From positions 186,001-250,000 of the forward strand of contig WPHV01000006.1 in NCBI GenBank assembly GCA_009744235.1: DNA of 64,000 nucleotides, written 5' to 3'. Below are positions 17,105 to 27,458 of the stretch, piece by piece (the first letter of the stretch is position 1; every line of letters starts with the position of its first letter). This DNA is from Gillisella vitis (GTDB lineage: Bacteria; Pseudomonadota; Alphaproteobacteria; Rhizobiales; Rhizobiaceae). The position numbers and the translations under genes are program-made. The notes under the pieces were generated by a model. The model saw only the letters and a program-made list of their open reading frames with translations, had not been told where the DNA came from and ran no database searches.

Positions 17105-17581
17105 ATGGTCGAGATCATTCAGATCGACGAGCATTTTGAAAATTGGGATGATCTTCTGGCCCTGGTGCTGGAAGCTTTCGACTACATGCATCCGCTGATC
17201 GATCCGCCATCTTCGGCGTTGAAGCTGACGGCGGAAGCCCTGAAAGCCAAGGCGCATGAGGAAATCGGTTATGCCGCCCTGATCGATGGCAAGCTGGTCG
17301 GCTGTCTGTTCTGCCGCCAGAGTGAGGCGGATCGGCTCTATGTCGGCAAGGTCGCCGTTCTTCCGGGTCTTCAGGGGCAAGGGATTGGCCGCGCCATGCT
17401 GAAAGCGGCAGAAGGTGTTGCTCATGCCTGTGGTGTCAGGCACTTGCAGTTGGAAACCCGTATCGAGCTTGATAACAATCACAAGCGCTTCGAAAAATGG
17501 GGCTTCCATGTTGTCGGGGAAAAAAGCCATCCCGGTTATGACCGGGCGACGTTCGTGCTGATGGAAAAGCCACTCGTCTGA
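17105..17581 (+). CDS. GNAT family N-acetyltransferase
   Basis: Encodes 158 residues. The acetyl-CoA site is clear: VGKVAVLPGLQGQGIGRAMLKAAE (about residues 80-103) followed by HLQLETRIELDNNHKRFEKWGF, typical of GNAT motif A/B. AGGAAAGG lies upstream of the ATG. It is 42 bases downstream of moeB, so possibly the end of the recF-moeB transcript. The acceptor substrate is unknown. Confidence 0.88.
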   Translation: MVEIIQIDEHFENWDDLLALVLEAFDYMHPLIDPPSSALKLTAEALKAKAHEEIGYAALIDGKLVGCLFCRQSEADRLYVGKVAVLPGLQGQGIGRAMLKAAEGVAHACGVRHLQLETRIELDNNHKRFEKWGFHVVGEKSHPGYDRATFVLMEKPLV

Positions 17582-17585
17582 TTGA

Positions 17586-17620
17586 TACGAACAGCCATTC
17601 AACATGGCTGTTCGTATTTC
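17586..17620 (+). terminator. Terminator after the GNAT gene
   Basis: A perfect 13-bp stem (TACGAACAGCCAT / ATGGCTGTTCGTA) with a short loop is followed by TTTC. It separates the acetyltransferase gene from the convergent dehydrogenase gene. Confidence 0.8.
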
Positions 17621-17660
17621 AGTTTCGACTACCTCAAGCCTTTTATGAAAGTACGTGTGA

Positions 17661-18665
17661 TCAGTCGCGCCCTGGCAGAACCCGGTTCGGTGGCCTGTGG
17701 CCGTCAAAATAGGTGCGGATATTGATGATCACCTTGTCACCCATATCGATCCGGCCTTCAATCGTCGCCGATCCCATATGCGGTAGCAACACGACCTTGC
17801 CGTCTTCCGCCAGTTTCAACAGCTTCGGATTGATCGCCGGTTCATTCTCGAACACATCCAGACCTGCGCCCGCGATCTTGCCGTCACGGATGCATTGAAT
17901 GAGGGCACTCTCGTCGATAATGCCGCCCCGGGCGGTATTGACGATATAGCTGGTCGGCTGCATCAACGCCAAACGCCGCGCCGAAAGCAGATGATAGGTG
18001 GCCGGTGTGGATGGACAATTGACCGAGACAATATCAACCCGCGCCAGCATCTGGTCCAGACTGTCCCAATAGGTTGCCTCCAGCTCATCTTCCGTCTGCG
18101 GGCTGACCCGTTTGCGGTTGTGATAGTGGATAGCAAGTCCGAACGCCTTGGCCCGCCTGGCGACCGCGGTGCCGATCCGGCCCATGCCGACAATGCCGAT
18201 CCGCTTGCCCCAGATCCGCCGTCCCAGCATCCAGGTCGGCGACCATCCGGCCCATTCGCCGGGCTGGTCGGTCAGAATGCGCGAGCCTTCCGCCAGGCGC
18301 CGTGGGCCGGCGAGAATCAGCGCCATGGTCATGTCGGCGGTATCTTCGCTCAGCACATTCGGCGTATTGGTCACGGTAATGCCCTTGCGGGCCGCGGCAT
18401 CGACATCGATATGGTCGGTGCCGTTGGAAAAACTGGCAATCAGTTTCAGTTGCGGGCCAGCCGCCTCGATCAATCCGGCATCGATTCGGTCGGTCACGGT
18501 CGGCACCAGAACATCACAGGTTTTCACCGCATCCATCAGGGCGTCCCGGCTGCGCGGCGTGTCGTCAATGTTCAACTCTGCCTCGAACAATTCCCGCATG
18601 CGGGTTTCCACTGCGTCCGGCAGTTTGCGCGTGATGTAAACCTTGGTCTTTTTCCGCTGGGTCAT
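17661..18665 (-). CDS. D-isomer-specific 2-hydroxyacid dehydrogenase (glyoxylate/hydroxypyruvate reductase type)
   Basis: Encodes 334 residues. The NAD(P)-binding motif is GIVGMGRIGTAVARR (about residues 153-167). Catalytic residues of the family are visible: the arginine in VNTARGGIID (about 239), the glutamate in VFENEP (about 268) and the histidine in LPHMGSAT (about 287). HNRKR after the second beta strand suggests NADPH preference, as in glyoxylate reductases. It is a cytoplasmic single-gene unit, converging on the GNAT gene. The exact substrate is inferred only from family resemblance. Confidence 0.9.
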   Translation of the reverse strand: MTQRKKTKVYITRKLPDAVETRMRELFEAELNIDDTPRSRDALMDAVKTCDVLVPTVTDRIDAGLIEAAGPQLKLIASFSNGTDHIDVDAAARKGITVTNTPNVLSEDTADMTMALILAGPRRLAEGSRILTDQPGEWAGWSPTWMLGRRIWGKRIGIVGMGRIGTAVARRAKAFGLAIHYHNRKRVSPQTEDELEATYWDSLDQMLARVDIVSVNCPSTPATYHLLSARRLALMQPTSYIVNTARGGIIDESALIQCIRDGKIAGAGLDVFENEPAINPKLLKLAEDGKVVLLPHMGSATIEGRIDMGDKVIINIRTYFDGHRPPNRVLPGRD

Positions 18666-18953
18666 GAAGACTTTCGATGCTTTGTAAACAGGTCCTTAAC
18701 CAACACAGGCGATGATTCCGGCCAGTCGTCGCGCGTCGCTGGCGCGGGACGGATGTTTCAAGAGGTTTCGCCAGCTCCGCACTATTATTCTCGAGCCATT
18801 ATGGTCGAGAGAGATATTGCGCAGTCCGGCTTATTTCTATCAAACCTGTTCGGGAAGACAATTATATCTTCGCCGTTAAGGATCACATACAAGCGACGGA
18901 ACCGCTGGCGGGGGCTTCGGGTTTCGTTTTATCGATCGATCAACGGAAATGCC

Positions 18954-19493
18954 ATGCCCAACGGGTTCAAACGCTCCTGTCTCATTCCTTTCATCGCCGC
19001 TCTCTGTGTCATATGGGCAGGCGCCGCCGTCGCGCAAGGTCCAACGAAGGGCATGAGCGGCCTGCCGCTGCCGCGTTTCGTGACGTTGAAATCGGCGCGG
19101 GTCAATCTGCGAATCGGTCCCAGCACGGATTATGCCACGTCCTGGATGTATACGCGTGCAGGTTTGCCGGTTGAAATCATTCAGGAATATGACAATTGGC
19201 GGCGTATTCGTGACGCCGATGGTACCGAGGGCTGGGTAAACCAGACATTGCTGTCCGGTGAACGCAGCGCCCTTGCAGCTCCGTGGATGAAGGGCAAGGG
19301 CGACGATATCTATGTGAATATGCGGCGCGACGGGCAGGCCGGGGCGGGCGTGGTCGCCAAGCTTCAACCCGGCGTGCTGATAAAGCTGCTGGAATGCAAT
19401 GGCAATTGGTGCCGCGCCGAAGTCGACGGCACCAAAGGATGGGTTGCCCAGGGTGAAATCTGGGGCGCCTATCCCGGAGAAGCCTTCAAATAA
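18954..19493 (+). CDS. Exported bacterial SH3 (SH3_4) domain protein
   Basis: Encodes 179 residues from ATG 18954, with GGAA six bases upstream. The same frame is open for another 350 codons upstream, but that part is antisense to the dehydrogenase and not coding. A signal peptide (FIAALCVIWAGAAVAQG) precedes two SH3-like repeats: RFVTLKSARVNLRIGPSTDY ... NWRRIRDADGTEGWV and a second with YVNMRRDGQ ... NWCRAEVDGTKGWV. Such domains bind peptidoglycan or act as periplasmic adaptors. No catalytic domain is present. The 288-base gap upstream holds an imperfect TCTCGA...TCGAGA palindrome near 18788 but no clear promoter. Confidence 0.88.
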   Translation: MPNGFKRSCLIPFIAALCVIWAGAAVAQGPTKGMSGLPLPRFVTLKSARVNLRIGPSTDYATSWMYTRAGLPVEIIQEYDNWRRIRDADGTEGWVNQTLLSGERSALAAPWMKGKGDDIYVNMRRDGQAGAGVVAKLQPGVLIKLLECNGNWCRAEVDGTKGWVAQGEIWGAYPGEAFK

Positions 19494-19536
19494 GGGGAGC
19501 CTCTAGATAACGTAAGGCTTCCCATAAGCGGGCCTT

Positions 19537-20529
19537 TTAAATAAGCCCTGCTTCGGCGGCTGCTTCTTGCAGCGAGGCCAGCGGTCGCGGTCCCATCTGC
19601 TGGATGACCAGACCGGCTGCCAGGCAACCGAGCTTGCCACACTCTTCCAGAGATCGCCCCTGCGTATAGCCGTAGAGAAAACCGGAGGCGAACAGATCGC
19701 CAGCACCGGTCGTGTCGACCAGTTCGGCGATGGTGGTGGCAGGCACATGGATGCGCTCGCTGCCGCGGATGATCATCGCTCCCTCTTCGCTCATGGTCAC
19801 GGCGGCCAGTTTGCAATCCTTGGCGATCTGGTCCAGCGCTGCGTCGAAATCCTCCGTCTCATAGAGGGCGAGTGCTTCCTGCCGATTGGCAAACACGATG
19901 TCGACGGTGCCTGAGCGCATCAGGTCGAGGAATTCGGCACGGTAGCGATGCACGCAGAAACTGTCGGACAGGGTCATCGACATCTCCCGTCCATGCTCAT
20001 GGGCAATGCGGGCGCAATCGACAATCGCCTGCTTGGCACGCGGCGGGTCCCAGAGATAGCCTTCGAAATAGGTGACCTTGGCCTGTTTCACCACCTCCGG
20101 CTCGACATCTTCAGGACCGAACTCCACGCAGGCGCCGAGATAGGTGTTCATCGAGCGCTCGCCGTCTTCGGTGACGAAAATCATGCAGCGAGCGGTTGGC
20201 GGATGCTGGCCCTTGGCCGTGGTCTGGTAATGAACGCCCTGGGCGCGAATGTCATGGGCGAAAATTTCACCCAATTCGTCTTCGGCGACCTTGCCGAAAT
20301 AGGCCGCCTTGCCGCCAAAATTCGCAATGCCTGCCGCCGTATTGCCCGCACTGCCGCCGGAGGCCTCGATGGCTGGCCCCATCAAGCTGTAGAGCCGTGT
20401 GGCGCGCTCCGCATCGATCAGGTTCATGGCGCCTTTGACGATGCCGTTTTCTTCCAGGAACTGATCCTCACAGCGGGAGATGATGTCAACGATAGCGTTG
20501 CCGATGGTGAGCACGTCAAATTGCGTCAT
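19537..20529 (-). CDS. PfkB family carbohydrate kinase, adenosine kinase type
   Basis: Encodes 330 residues, the length of bacterial adenosine kinases. The N-terminus has GNAIVDI, followed by ASGGSAGNTAAGIANFG (substrate loop, about residue 57). The C-terminus has the PfkB signature LVDTTGAGDLFASGFLYG (about residues 268-285) with the catalytic Asp. The enzyme most likely phosphorylates adenosine to AMP; the family also includes ribokinase-like enzymes. A MTAN-type nucleosidase gene lies 9 kb away, which fits purine salvage but does not prove it. Confidence 0.87.
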   Translation of the reverse strand: MTQFDVLTIGNAIVDIISRCEDQFLEENGIVKGAMNLIDAERATRLYSLMGPAIEASGGSAGNTAAGIANFGGKAAYFGKVAEDELGEIFAHDIRAQGVHYQTTAKGQHPPTARCMIFVTEDGERSMNTYLGACVEFGPEDVEPEVVKQAKVTYFEGYLWDPPRAKQAIVDCARIAHEHGREMSMTLSDSFCVHRYRAEFLDLMRSGTVDIVFANRQEALALYETEDFDAALDQIAKDCKLAAVTMSEEGAMIIRGSERIHVPATTIAELVDTTGAGDLFASGFLYGYTQGRSLEECGKLGCLAAGLVIQQMGPRPLASLQEAAAEAGLI

Positions 20530-20640
20530 GGGAGGCTGAATCCGTCCATTGATATTACGATAAGCTCTTAGCGAATTTTGGCGTTCAGGAAAGATAAAAT
20601 TGCCGGCCTGAATGGCCCCGCCGGCTATCGAGCTCAGTTT

Positions 20641-22203
20641 CTATCGTGCCACGGTTGCCGAATCTGGCTTTATTGTGGCATCCTTGGTCGTTAATGAGAG
20701 CGCCTCTTCTGCTGGCAGCGCCTTGCTGAACAAAAAGCCCTGGCCGAAATCGCAGCCGATGCTTTTCAGAAATGCCAACTGGTTCTCGTCCTCGATACCC
20801 TCGGCGGTAGTGGCAATGCCAAGACCCTGGCCGAGGCCCAGAATGGCGCGCATGATGTCTTCCTGTTTTTTATCGACGTCGTAGCTCATGACGAAACTCC
20901 GGTCGATCTTGATCTTGTCGAAGGTGAATTTCGACAATTGCGACAGGCTGGAATAGCCGGTGCCAAAATCGTCCAAGGCAATGCGGATGCCGCTCTGTCG
21001 GAGGTCGGCCAGGATCTGGGATGCCAGTTCGATATCATGCACCAGCGCTGTCTCGGTGATCTCGATTTCCAGCCGGCTGGGCGGAAATCCTGTCTCCATC
21101 AGGATCGACATGATCCGCAGGCTCAACTGCCGGTCAATGAATTGCGTTGGCGAGATGTTGAAGGCCAGCCGCACCGTGTCGGGCCAATGCAGCGCGTCAA
21201 GACAGGCCTGGCGAAACAGACTATCCGACAGCTCAACGATCAGCCCGGCGGTTTCCGCCAATTCGATGAAGTCGCTGGGGGGGACATAGTGGTTGGGGCC
21301 GGTCTTCCACCGCGCCAAAGCCTCGAATCCACGCAATTCACCGGACTTGAGGTCAATCAATGGCTGGTAGTAGGGAACAATCAGATTGTCGCGGATCGCA
21401 CGCTTCAGCGCCATTTCGGTTTCGGCCCGCCGCATGACCCGGTCTTCCATGATCCGCTCGAAGCCATAGACGCTGTTCTGCCCGGCTTTCTTGGCGACAT
21501 ACATCGCCACATCGGCGCAGTGCGTGGCATCCTTGAAGTCGTCGCTGTCTTCCGGAAACAGTGCAAAGCCGACACTGGCACCGATTTCGCTGGTCATGCC
21601 GCCAATATCGTAAGGATTGCACAAAAGCCTGGCGATATGCTGGCCTGCATGGCGATAATCCATATTCGCCGAGCGAGGGCTGACCAGCAGGAATTCATCG
21701 CCGCCCATCCGGTAGACATCGGCATTGGGCAAGGCATGCGTTAAGCGCTGCGCCACTTCCCGCAAAAGCAGGTCGCCGCCCTGATGGCCCACGAGGTCGT
21801 TGACCTTCTTGAACCCGTCGAGATCTATCGAATAGATCACCCAATGGCGTCCATCCTGCAAGGTTTCCATCTCCGCCTGCCGATCGGACAGGGCCCGGCG
21901 ATTGGGAAGGCCCGTCAGGGGATCGTGATGGGCCAGCCAGTCCATATTGTCTTCGGCGGTGTTTCTCAAGCGGATCTCGGCCTTCAACTCGCCAATGCGC
22001 CTGGCCGCGAAGATCAGACTAAGCAGACCGGTAATCGTCACGACGTTGAAAAATTCATCGAGTTGCCAGGCTTCATTGCGGTGCAGGAAGGCATCGAGAT
22101 GCTCATGGAAGTCGAATTGGATAGCAATGGCCCATATCGCAGCCCCGACGCTCAGCAATATAGCGCCGTCTTTTATTGGCTTGTTTCGAAATATAGATGC
22201 CAT
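20641..22203 (-). CDS. Membrane-anchored GGDEF-EAL protein (c-di-GMP turnover)
   Basis: Encodes 520 residues from ATG 22203 (MASIFRNKPI); the upstream in-frame TTG is less likely. Two N-terminal membrane spans (about residues 12-30 and 52-70) are followed by a GGDEF domain with intact RMGGDEF (about 165) and an EAL domain with FEALARW (about 291), FNISPTQF, EITETAL, DDFGTGYSS and KIDRSFV. Both active-site sets look complete, so it could make or break c-di-GMP, or use GGDEF as a GTP sensor. No extra sensory domain is seen. It is a single-gene unit. Confidence 0.93.
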   Translation of the reverse strand: MASIFRNKPIKDGAILLSVGAAIWAIAIQFDFHEHLDAFLHRNEAWQLDEFFNVVTITGLLSLIFAARRIGELKAEIRLRNTAEDNMDWLAHHDPLTGLPNRRALSDRQAEMETLQDGRHWVIYSIDLDGFKKVNDLVGHQGGDLLLREVAQRLTHALPNADVYRMGGDEFLLVSPRSANMDYRHAGQHIARLLCNPYDIGGMTSEIGASVGFALFPEDSDDFKDATHCADVAMYVAKKAGQNSVYGFERIMEDRVMRRAETEMALKRAIRDNLIVPYYQPLIDLKSGELRGFEALARWKTGPNHYVPPSDFIELAETAGLIVELSDSLFRQACLDALHWPDTVRLAFNISPTQFIDRQLSLRIMSILMETGFPPSRLEIEITETALVHDIELASQILADLRQSGIRIALDDFGTGYSSLSQLSKFTFDKIKIDRSFVMSYDVDKKQEDIMRAILGLGQGLGIATTAEGIEDENQLAFLKSIGCDFGQGFLFSKALPAEEALSLTTKDATIKPDSATVAR

Positions 22204-22416
22204 CTTCACGCTGTCGATCTCCCCGGCTACGGTCAACCCCGTTTGCCAGTCATGACGAAAGCACAATCACTGTGAAATAGCCGTTAAAAATATTCCTTAA
22301 ATAGGAAATACGCAGATGTGATGGGCATAATTGTGATGCCAGATTGGGATCATCACCGACGGGATGCCCACCCCAGACCGCGCTCATTGAATTCCTGTTT
22401 TCGCCGCCAGTCCTGA

Positions 22417-24855
22417 TTACACGGCAACCTTGAATTTTGGCCTCTGTTCGGCGTCCTCTGTGTCACCCATCGACACCCATTGCAGACCGCCATTGTATCG
22501 CCAGGCCATGCGGCCCTCCTCATCAAGAGAAAAGAGGTGCAGCCAGCCATTGTCAAACAAGGCGCGTACCCCTTCATGGCGGTCCAGCACCTCGGTGATT
22601 GCCTCGACGGGCGCCTCAAGGCAGACCGACAAGCGCAGCGGTTCGTGCGCATAATCCTGTCCGTCATGGACCGATTGCCAGGGAAGACCGGCCCGCAAAA
22701 GCCCGCCATTGCCTTCCACCACGCCGATACCGCCGGTGACATTGTGCAGAAGCTTGTTGCCGCCGCCGAAAGCGTCCGGTGCCACGGTCGAGCCGTAATA
22801 TTGCAGGCTGATCCAGCTCGCAACGATGACCGGGGCGGTCAGGATCAGTTCCAGCGTGTTGAAGCTGTTGTCCAGCGCCCAATCATAATCATGCAGGAAG
22901 GCCCGGCCTTCGAGGTTTTTAGCAGCCGTGCGGGATCTGGGGGCGGCGATAAAGGCCTTGCAGCCAGCCAGCGCCCATTCGGGCCGGGTCTCTGCCCAGT
23001 CGCGGCTGCGTTTGGAGATGGATGCCTCGTCTGCGGCACGCGGTAGGCGAAGGGCACGCTCGCCTCTTGCAAGCCTGCCGGCATCGGCAAGCCAGGTTCT
23101 GGCCTGCGCGATATCGGCCTCATGGGTTTGGGAGGGATGATCATCCGCATAGAGCATCACCCGGTCGGTGGTCGTATCATGAAGGGCTGCCAGAAACAGT
23201 GTATCCTGCGGGATCGCGATACCGGTCTCGATCAGTCCGGCCCGGACATCAGGGTCATTCAGCAAGGCCGCCAGCAACCGGGCATTGACCTCGCCCGAAT
23301 AGCCGCCGCAGGCGCCGCAATGCAGGCCACTGGCATGGGGATTGTTGACGGTATTGGCGCCGTGTCCTGCCAGAAGCACAAGCCGTGCAAAGCCCGTGGT
23401 CAGCGACATGGCGCGCAGCACCGCACCGGCGGCCTTGATCCGGGTCGCTACATCAAGCGCCGGGTCGAGTTGGGGGGCGGGATCATTTGGAACTGGAGCG
23501 TGGGGGAGGCCGAGGGCATCACCCAGCAATTTGCCGACATAGATCGGCCCTGTCGCCTCGACGAAAGCAAAGGAGGAGACGGCGGCCAGCTTGAAGCGGC
23601 CCCAGGCCCGCTTTGCCCGCGCCTTGACCCGTTGCGGCTCGGCATCCTCGGCTCTGTAGGGTCCACCAGCGTGGGACTTGAGCGCAGGATTAAGCAGAAC
23701 CGGAAACCTTGATTCCGCGACATCGGAGGCATAGCGGCGATGCGATGTGGCCAGACCGAAAAAGCCTGCAAAGCCGAGCGTCTGGATATGAGGGTCGATG
23801 CTCTCAAGCGCACGGCGAAACACTTCCGAGCGCACATCGATGCAGAAGGCGGCCTGGACCAGAGGCCGAGTCTCGTGGATCTGCGAGGCGTTTTTTGCCC
23901 GCGTCTGCGTCAGAGTCCGAGCCAGTTTCCGCTGTGCCGCGCGGTCGGCGGCATCCTGAAGGATGGCGTTGATTACTAGATCGGGAGTCGCCACGACCGG
24001 TGCCGCATGGGCCGCCCGCACATGCACCCATGGCTCGCCGATCTGAGCGCCATAGTGCAGGAACAGCGCCTCTTCCCAGATCAGGCGGATTGCCAGAAGG
24101 TCGGTGGTTGTCTGGTCGGTGCCACCGGCCAGTTCCGCTTGCCAGAGCTTGTAGCGTGCATATTGTCCCCAACCGCCCAATGACATCAGCATCTGGTGAA
24201 AATAGGTCTCCAGCGCCTCGGCAGACAGACCTAGACGGATGGATGCACGGGCAATAACCGCCATCGCCGTTTCCGGCGCCTCCGAGACATGCCGGGCAAA
24301 GCCGCGCAGACCGGCGATTTCCGGCGTCAGGTCATGGGTTGCCACGGCCCGCCAGGCGCCATAGGCGCTCTTACCACGCGGCGCGGCCCAAAGCGCCTGT
24401 CCCTCATCGAAATAGCCTGCCATCCAGGCGCTCAACCGTTCAGTGATGAGACCTGGCCAATCCACACCGGAGGCCTGCGCCGCCAGATCCGCCACTGAGG
24501 CCAGTGCTTTTGGCCTTGGTGGGTTGAGAGTGGCGGCAGCCTTCAGGGCGGCAAGATCGGTTGGCCGCAGATCGGCAGGCGCGCAGGCCCAGGCGGCCAG
24601 CAGATCCGCATCGGAAATCTCGCCTGCGGCGATCTTCTGCTGGTACCAGTGGCGCGGCATGGTGATGGTGATGCCTGCCACGCGCGCCAGCCGGGCGCCC
24701 GCCTGGGCTAGGGTTTCGCCAGCCTGCCCGAGAAAGGGATTGACGGCGACGCTCGACATCAGCGGCCAGACGGGAGGAATGGCTCGTGCGGCACGGTCTG
24801 CCGCCGTCTCGAAGATCATTGGATCGGCTTTGGTCGAAATATGGCTATGCAACAT
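22417..24855 (-). CDS. dabA: DabA-type inorganic carbon transporter subunit (DUF2309)
   Basis: Encodes 812 residues from ATG 24855; the longer upstream frame overlaps dabB and is not used. Landmarks of the DUF2309/UPF0753 family are VNPFLGQ near the N-terminus, CIDVRSE (about residue 337), GHGANT (about 496) and [15 protein letters not shown] (about 511). The Cys, Asp, His and Cys at these places match the zinc site described for DabA, which resembles beta-carbonic anhydrase. DabA works with membrane partner DabB to take up CO2/bicarbonate using cation flow. dabB lies 19 bases upstream in the same operon. No membrane span is expected. Confidence 0.92.
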   Translation of the reverse strand: MLHSHISTKADPMIFETAADRAARAIPPVWPLMSSVAVNPFLGQAGETLAQAGARLARVAGITITMPRHWYQQKIAAGEISDADLLAAWACAPADLRPTDLAALKAAATLNPPRPKALASVADLAAQASGVDWPGLITERLSAWMAGYFDEGQALWAAPRGKSAYGAWRAVATHDLTPEIAGLRGFARHVSEAPETAMAVIARASIRLGLSAEALETYFHQMLMSLGGWGQYARYKLWQAELAGGTDQTTTDLLAIRLIWEEALFLHYGAQIGEPWVHVRAAHAAPVVATPDLVINAILQDAADRAAQRKLARTLTQTRAKNASQIHETRPLVQAAFCIDVRSEVFRRALESIDPHIQTLGFAGFFGLATSHRRYASDVAESRFPVLLNPALKSHAGGPYRAEDAEPQRVKARAKRAWGRFKLAAVSSFAFVEATGPIYVGKLLGDALGLPHAPVPNDPAPQLDPALDVATRIKAAGAVLRAMSLTTGFARLVLLAGHGANTVNNPHASGLHCGACGGYSGEVNARLLAALLNDPDVRAGLIETGIAIPQDTLFLAALHDTTTDRVMLYADDHPSQTHEADIAQARTWLADAGRLARGERALRLPRAADEASISKRSRDWAETRPEWALAGCKAFIAAPRSRTAAKNLEGRAFLHDYDWALDNSFNTLELILTAPVIVASWISLQYYGSTVAPDAFGGGNKLLHNVTGGIGVVEGNGGLLRAGLPWQSVHDGQDYAHEPLRLSVCLEAPVEAITEVLDRHEGVRALFDNGWLHLFSLDEEGRMAWRYNGGLQWVSMGDTEDAEQRPKFKVAV

Positions 24856-24874
24856 GGTCAAAACTCCGATTTCA

Positions 24875-26446
24875 TCAAGACAGGCTACGGATCGACCAGC
24901 CACCGACCAGGCGGTCGAAGATGGCATTGACGTAGAAGCCGTTGGAAAGATGGACGCGCAGGCCCGCCGCTGCCGGATGATAGGCCCAGAGCGGAAACAT
25001 GGCCTGCACCACGGCAACCAGACCGAAGCTGACGACGGCCAGCACGATCAGCGCCCATTCCAGCGGTTGCGGTGCAGGCGTGGGGGGCAAGATCCCTGAG
25101 GTCATCAGGGTGGCAGCCATTTGCAGTGCGAAATAGCCGACCGAGGTCGCTATGGCATAAACCGCCGTGCGCCGGGTCAATGCCTTGGGGGCTGCATCGG
25201 CAAAGCCTTGGGCGAGCATGTAGGCGACACCGAAAATCAGGATGGCGCCAAGTGCAATGGCCTGTGGCGATTTATGTGTCAGCCCAAAACACAGGCCGAC
25301 GACACAATAGATGGCAAGAGCCGACAGAAAAGCTCGCCCGACCGCGCCCGCATCGGGTACGGCCACCGGGCCGGGCCGGGGAAGTGCGGCGACCCGCTCC
25401 ACCGCGCCACCGGAGGAGAGAAAGGAGTGGGCCTTATAGAGCGAATGGGCCACGATATGCAGCAGGGCTAGCGTAAACAGCCCAAGGCCGCATTCGAAGA
25501 TCATGAAGCCCATTTGCGCAACGGTTGACCAGGCGAGCGAGGTCTTGACCGCCGGCTGGGTCAGCATCACCAGACTGCCGAACAAGGCAGTGAAACCGCC
25601 CAGTATGACCAGCGCTGCCAGCACGCCGGGGGCAAGCAGCATGACATCGGCAAAACGGATCAGCAGAAAGCCACCGGCATTGATCACCCCCGCATGCAAG
25701 AGCGCTGAGACGGGGGTCGGGGTTTCCATCACCTCGGTCAGCCAGCCATGAGTGGGAAACTGCGCAGATTTAAGCGCGGCTGCCAGCGCTAGAAGACTTA
25801 CTGCGGCAACAACAAGGCCTCCGCTCTGCCCTGCGGCATGTCCGGCACGGGCCGCGTTTAGGATTGCGCCGATATCGGCGGTTCCATAGGCGATTGCCAG
25901 CAAAGCGGCCGCCGCAGCCAGCGCTGCATCGCCGAGGCGGGCGGTGATGAATTTCTTGCGTGCGGCGCGCTGGGCCGCCACCCGGCCCGGATAAAACAAC
26001 AGCAATTTATGGAGAAACAGGCTGGTGGCGATCCAGGCGAGCACCAGTTGCAGCAAGTTGCCCGCCGTGACCAGCAGCAGCACCGAGGCAAGTGTGGTGC
26101 AGAGCCAGCCGGTAAACGGCCCCTGCCGGTCCTCGCCGTCCAGATAGGTGGCGGCATAGCGTATGACCACCCAGCCAATGAATGTCACCAGAACCAGCAT
26201 GGTGGCGCTGACAGCATCCAGCCGAACCGATAGACCCACCGTGGAAAATCCGATCAACGGACTGCTGCCGGGGCCAATCATGATCAGCGCGATGACGGAG
26301 GCCAGCGCGATTGCAAGCGCCAGCAGCGCGGCTACTTCTGCAATCCGAGGGCTATGTCTGGGCCTTTGCTGTTTTTGGGCAAAGCTGATGGCGGCGCTCG
26401 CAAGCAGGGCAAAGGGCGCCAGTAAGGGCAGGAACTGGATGGACAC
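24875..26446 (-). CDS. dabB: DabB-type membrane subunit, NuoL-like
   Basis: Encodes 523 residues from a GTG (AAGGGAAT at good spacing). It is almost entirely hydrophobic, with about 14 spans, and carries the proton-pumping subunit signature of complex I and Mrp antiporters: [30 protein letters not shown] (about residues 225-255) and [12 protein letters not shown]. It lies directly before dabA and is divergent from a LysR gene, the usual setting of a dissolved-inorganic-carbon accumulation system. It probably conducts cations to power DabA. It has no other complex I neighbours, so it is not nuoL. Confidence 0.9.
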   Translation of the reverse strand: MSIQFLPLLAPFALLASAAISFAQKQQRPRHSPRIAEVAALLALAIALASVIALIMIGPGSSPLIGFSTVGLSVRLDAVSATMLVLVTFIGWVVIRYAATYLDGEDRQGPFTGWLCTTLASVLLLVTAGNLLQLVLAWIATSLFLHKLLLFYPGRVAAQRAARKKFITARLGDAALAAAAALLAIAYGTADIGAILNAARAGHAAGQSGGLVVAAVSLLALAAALKSAQFPTHGWLTEVMETPTPVSALLHAGVINAGGFLLIRFADVMLLAPGVLAALVILGGFTALFGSLVMLTQPAVKTSLAWSTVAQMGFMIFECGLGLFTLALLHIVAHSLYKAHSFLSSGGAVERVAALPRPGPVAVPDAGAVGRAFLSALAIYCVVGLCFGLTHKSPQAIALGAILIFGVAYMLAQGFADAAPKALTRRTAVYAIATSVGYFALQMAATLMTSGILPPTPAPQPLEWALIVLAVVSFGLVAVVQAMFPLWAYHPAAAGLRVHLSNGFYVNAIFDRLVGGWSIRSLS

Positions 26447-26530
26447 GGGTGGTATTCCCTTCAGGCATGATCACTTCAGGGACCACTCTTATCCAAGCGC
26501 TGAACCCAAGAAAAATTCATTGTTTTGTCG

Positions 26531-26557
26531 ATATCGTTCGTTTTAAAAGAACGATAT
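26531..26557. promoter_or_regulatory. Palindromic operator between lysR and dabBA
   Basis: Perfect arms ATATCGTTC (26531-26539) and GAACGATAT (26549-26557) flank an A/T-rich centre, and the core fits the LysR-type T-N11-A rule. It lies in the 110-base gap between the divergent genes and overlaps the first two bases of the LysR ATG. It probably mediates regulation of dabBA and negative autoregulation of the regulator. Confidence 0.7.
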
Positions 26558-27458
26558 GAGAGATCTTAATTTCAATCATCTGCGCTATTTCTGGGCGGTC
26601 GCGCATGAAGGCAGCCTGACACGTGCCGCTCAACACATGAACCTGTCGCAATCGGCACTCTCGGTTCAGATCCAGAAACTTGAACATCAGATGGGGCATG
26701 CGCTGTTCGAGCGTGTCGGCAAGAAGCTGGTGCTGACAGAGGCTGGGCAGATCGCGCTCGATTATGCAGATACGGTGTTCAAGGCCGGTGACGAATTAAT
26801 GAGCACGCTCAGTGGCCGCCCCACCTCCAGCCGCCAAGTGTTGCGGGTTGGCGCGCTGACGACGCTGTCGCGCAACTTCCAGCTGGAATTCCTGCGCCCG
26901 CTGGTCGGTCGCTCCGACGTGGAACTGATCGTGCGCTCCGGCAATATGCGTGATCTCTTAGCGCAACTCGAAGCCCATGCCGTCGATGTGGTGCTGGCAA
27001 ACAGCGCCGCCCCGCGCGATGCACGCTCACTGCTGCGCAATCATCTGCTGAACGAGCAGCCGGTCAGCCTGGTCGGGCGGCCCCGGCCTGGTGGGCAGAG
27101 TTTCACATTCCCCGACGATCTGCGCACCGAGCCGCTGCTTTTGCCCAGCCTCGACAGTGATATCCGCGTGGCCTTCGACCGGATTCTCGAAATGGCCGGC
27201 ATCAGACCCATCATTCTTGCCGAGGTCGATGACATGGCGATGTTGCGCCTTCTGGCGCGCGAGCGCGAAGGTGTCACGCTGGTGCCGCCTATTGTCGTGC
27301 GCGACGAACTGGAGGCTGGCTTGCTCATCGAGCATTGCCGTATTCCCGAAGTCACGGAGAGCTTTTATGCCATCATTCAGAAGCGGCGGTTTCCAAATAC
27401 CTTGCTGGCTGAATTGCTAGAGCATCGGACCGAAAAGTGGGAACCGGTTTTCGGATAA
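26556..27458 (+). CDS. LysR family regulator, NhaR-like, of the dab operon
   Basis: Encodes 300 residues. The N-terminal HTH reads HLRYFWAVAHEGSLTRAAQHMNLSQSALSVQIQKLE (about residues 8-43), typical of NhaR-like LysR proteins, followed by an effector domain. It is divergent from dabBA and probably controls it; the signal (bicarbonate, pH or sodium) is unknown. The start codon lies inside the palindromic operator and has only a weak AAGAACG site. The last 11 residues (HRTEKWEPVFG) are encoded by an intergenic palindrome, so the original C-terminus was probably replaced or extended. Confidence 0.9.
   Translation: MRDLNFNHLRYFWAVAHEGSLTRAAQHMNLSQSALSVQIQKLEHQMGHALFERVGKKLVLTEAGQIALDYADTVFKAGDELMSTLSGRPTSSRQVLRVGALTTLSRNFQLEFLRPLVGRSDVELIVRSGNMRDLLAQLEAHAVDVVLANSAAPRDARSLLRNHLLNEQPVSLVGRPRPGGQSFTFPDDLRTEPLLLPSLDSDIRVAFDRILEMAGIRPIILAEVDDMAMLRLLAREREGVTLVPPIVVRDELEAGLLIEHCRIPEVTESFYAIIQKRRFPNTLLAELLEHRTEKWEPVFG

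Noticed and set aside
17895..18953. N-terminal 353 codons of a long frame that ends in the SH3 protein
   Set aside because: This part is antisense to the 2-hydroxyacid dehydrogenase gene and reads as low-complexity Arg/Gly/His-rich sequence. The signal peptide and ribosome-binding site place the true start at 18954.
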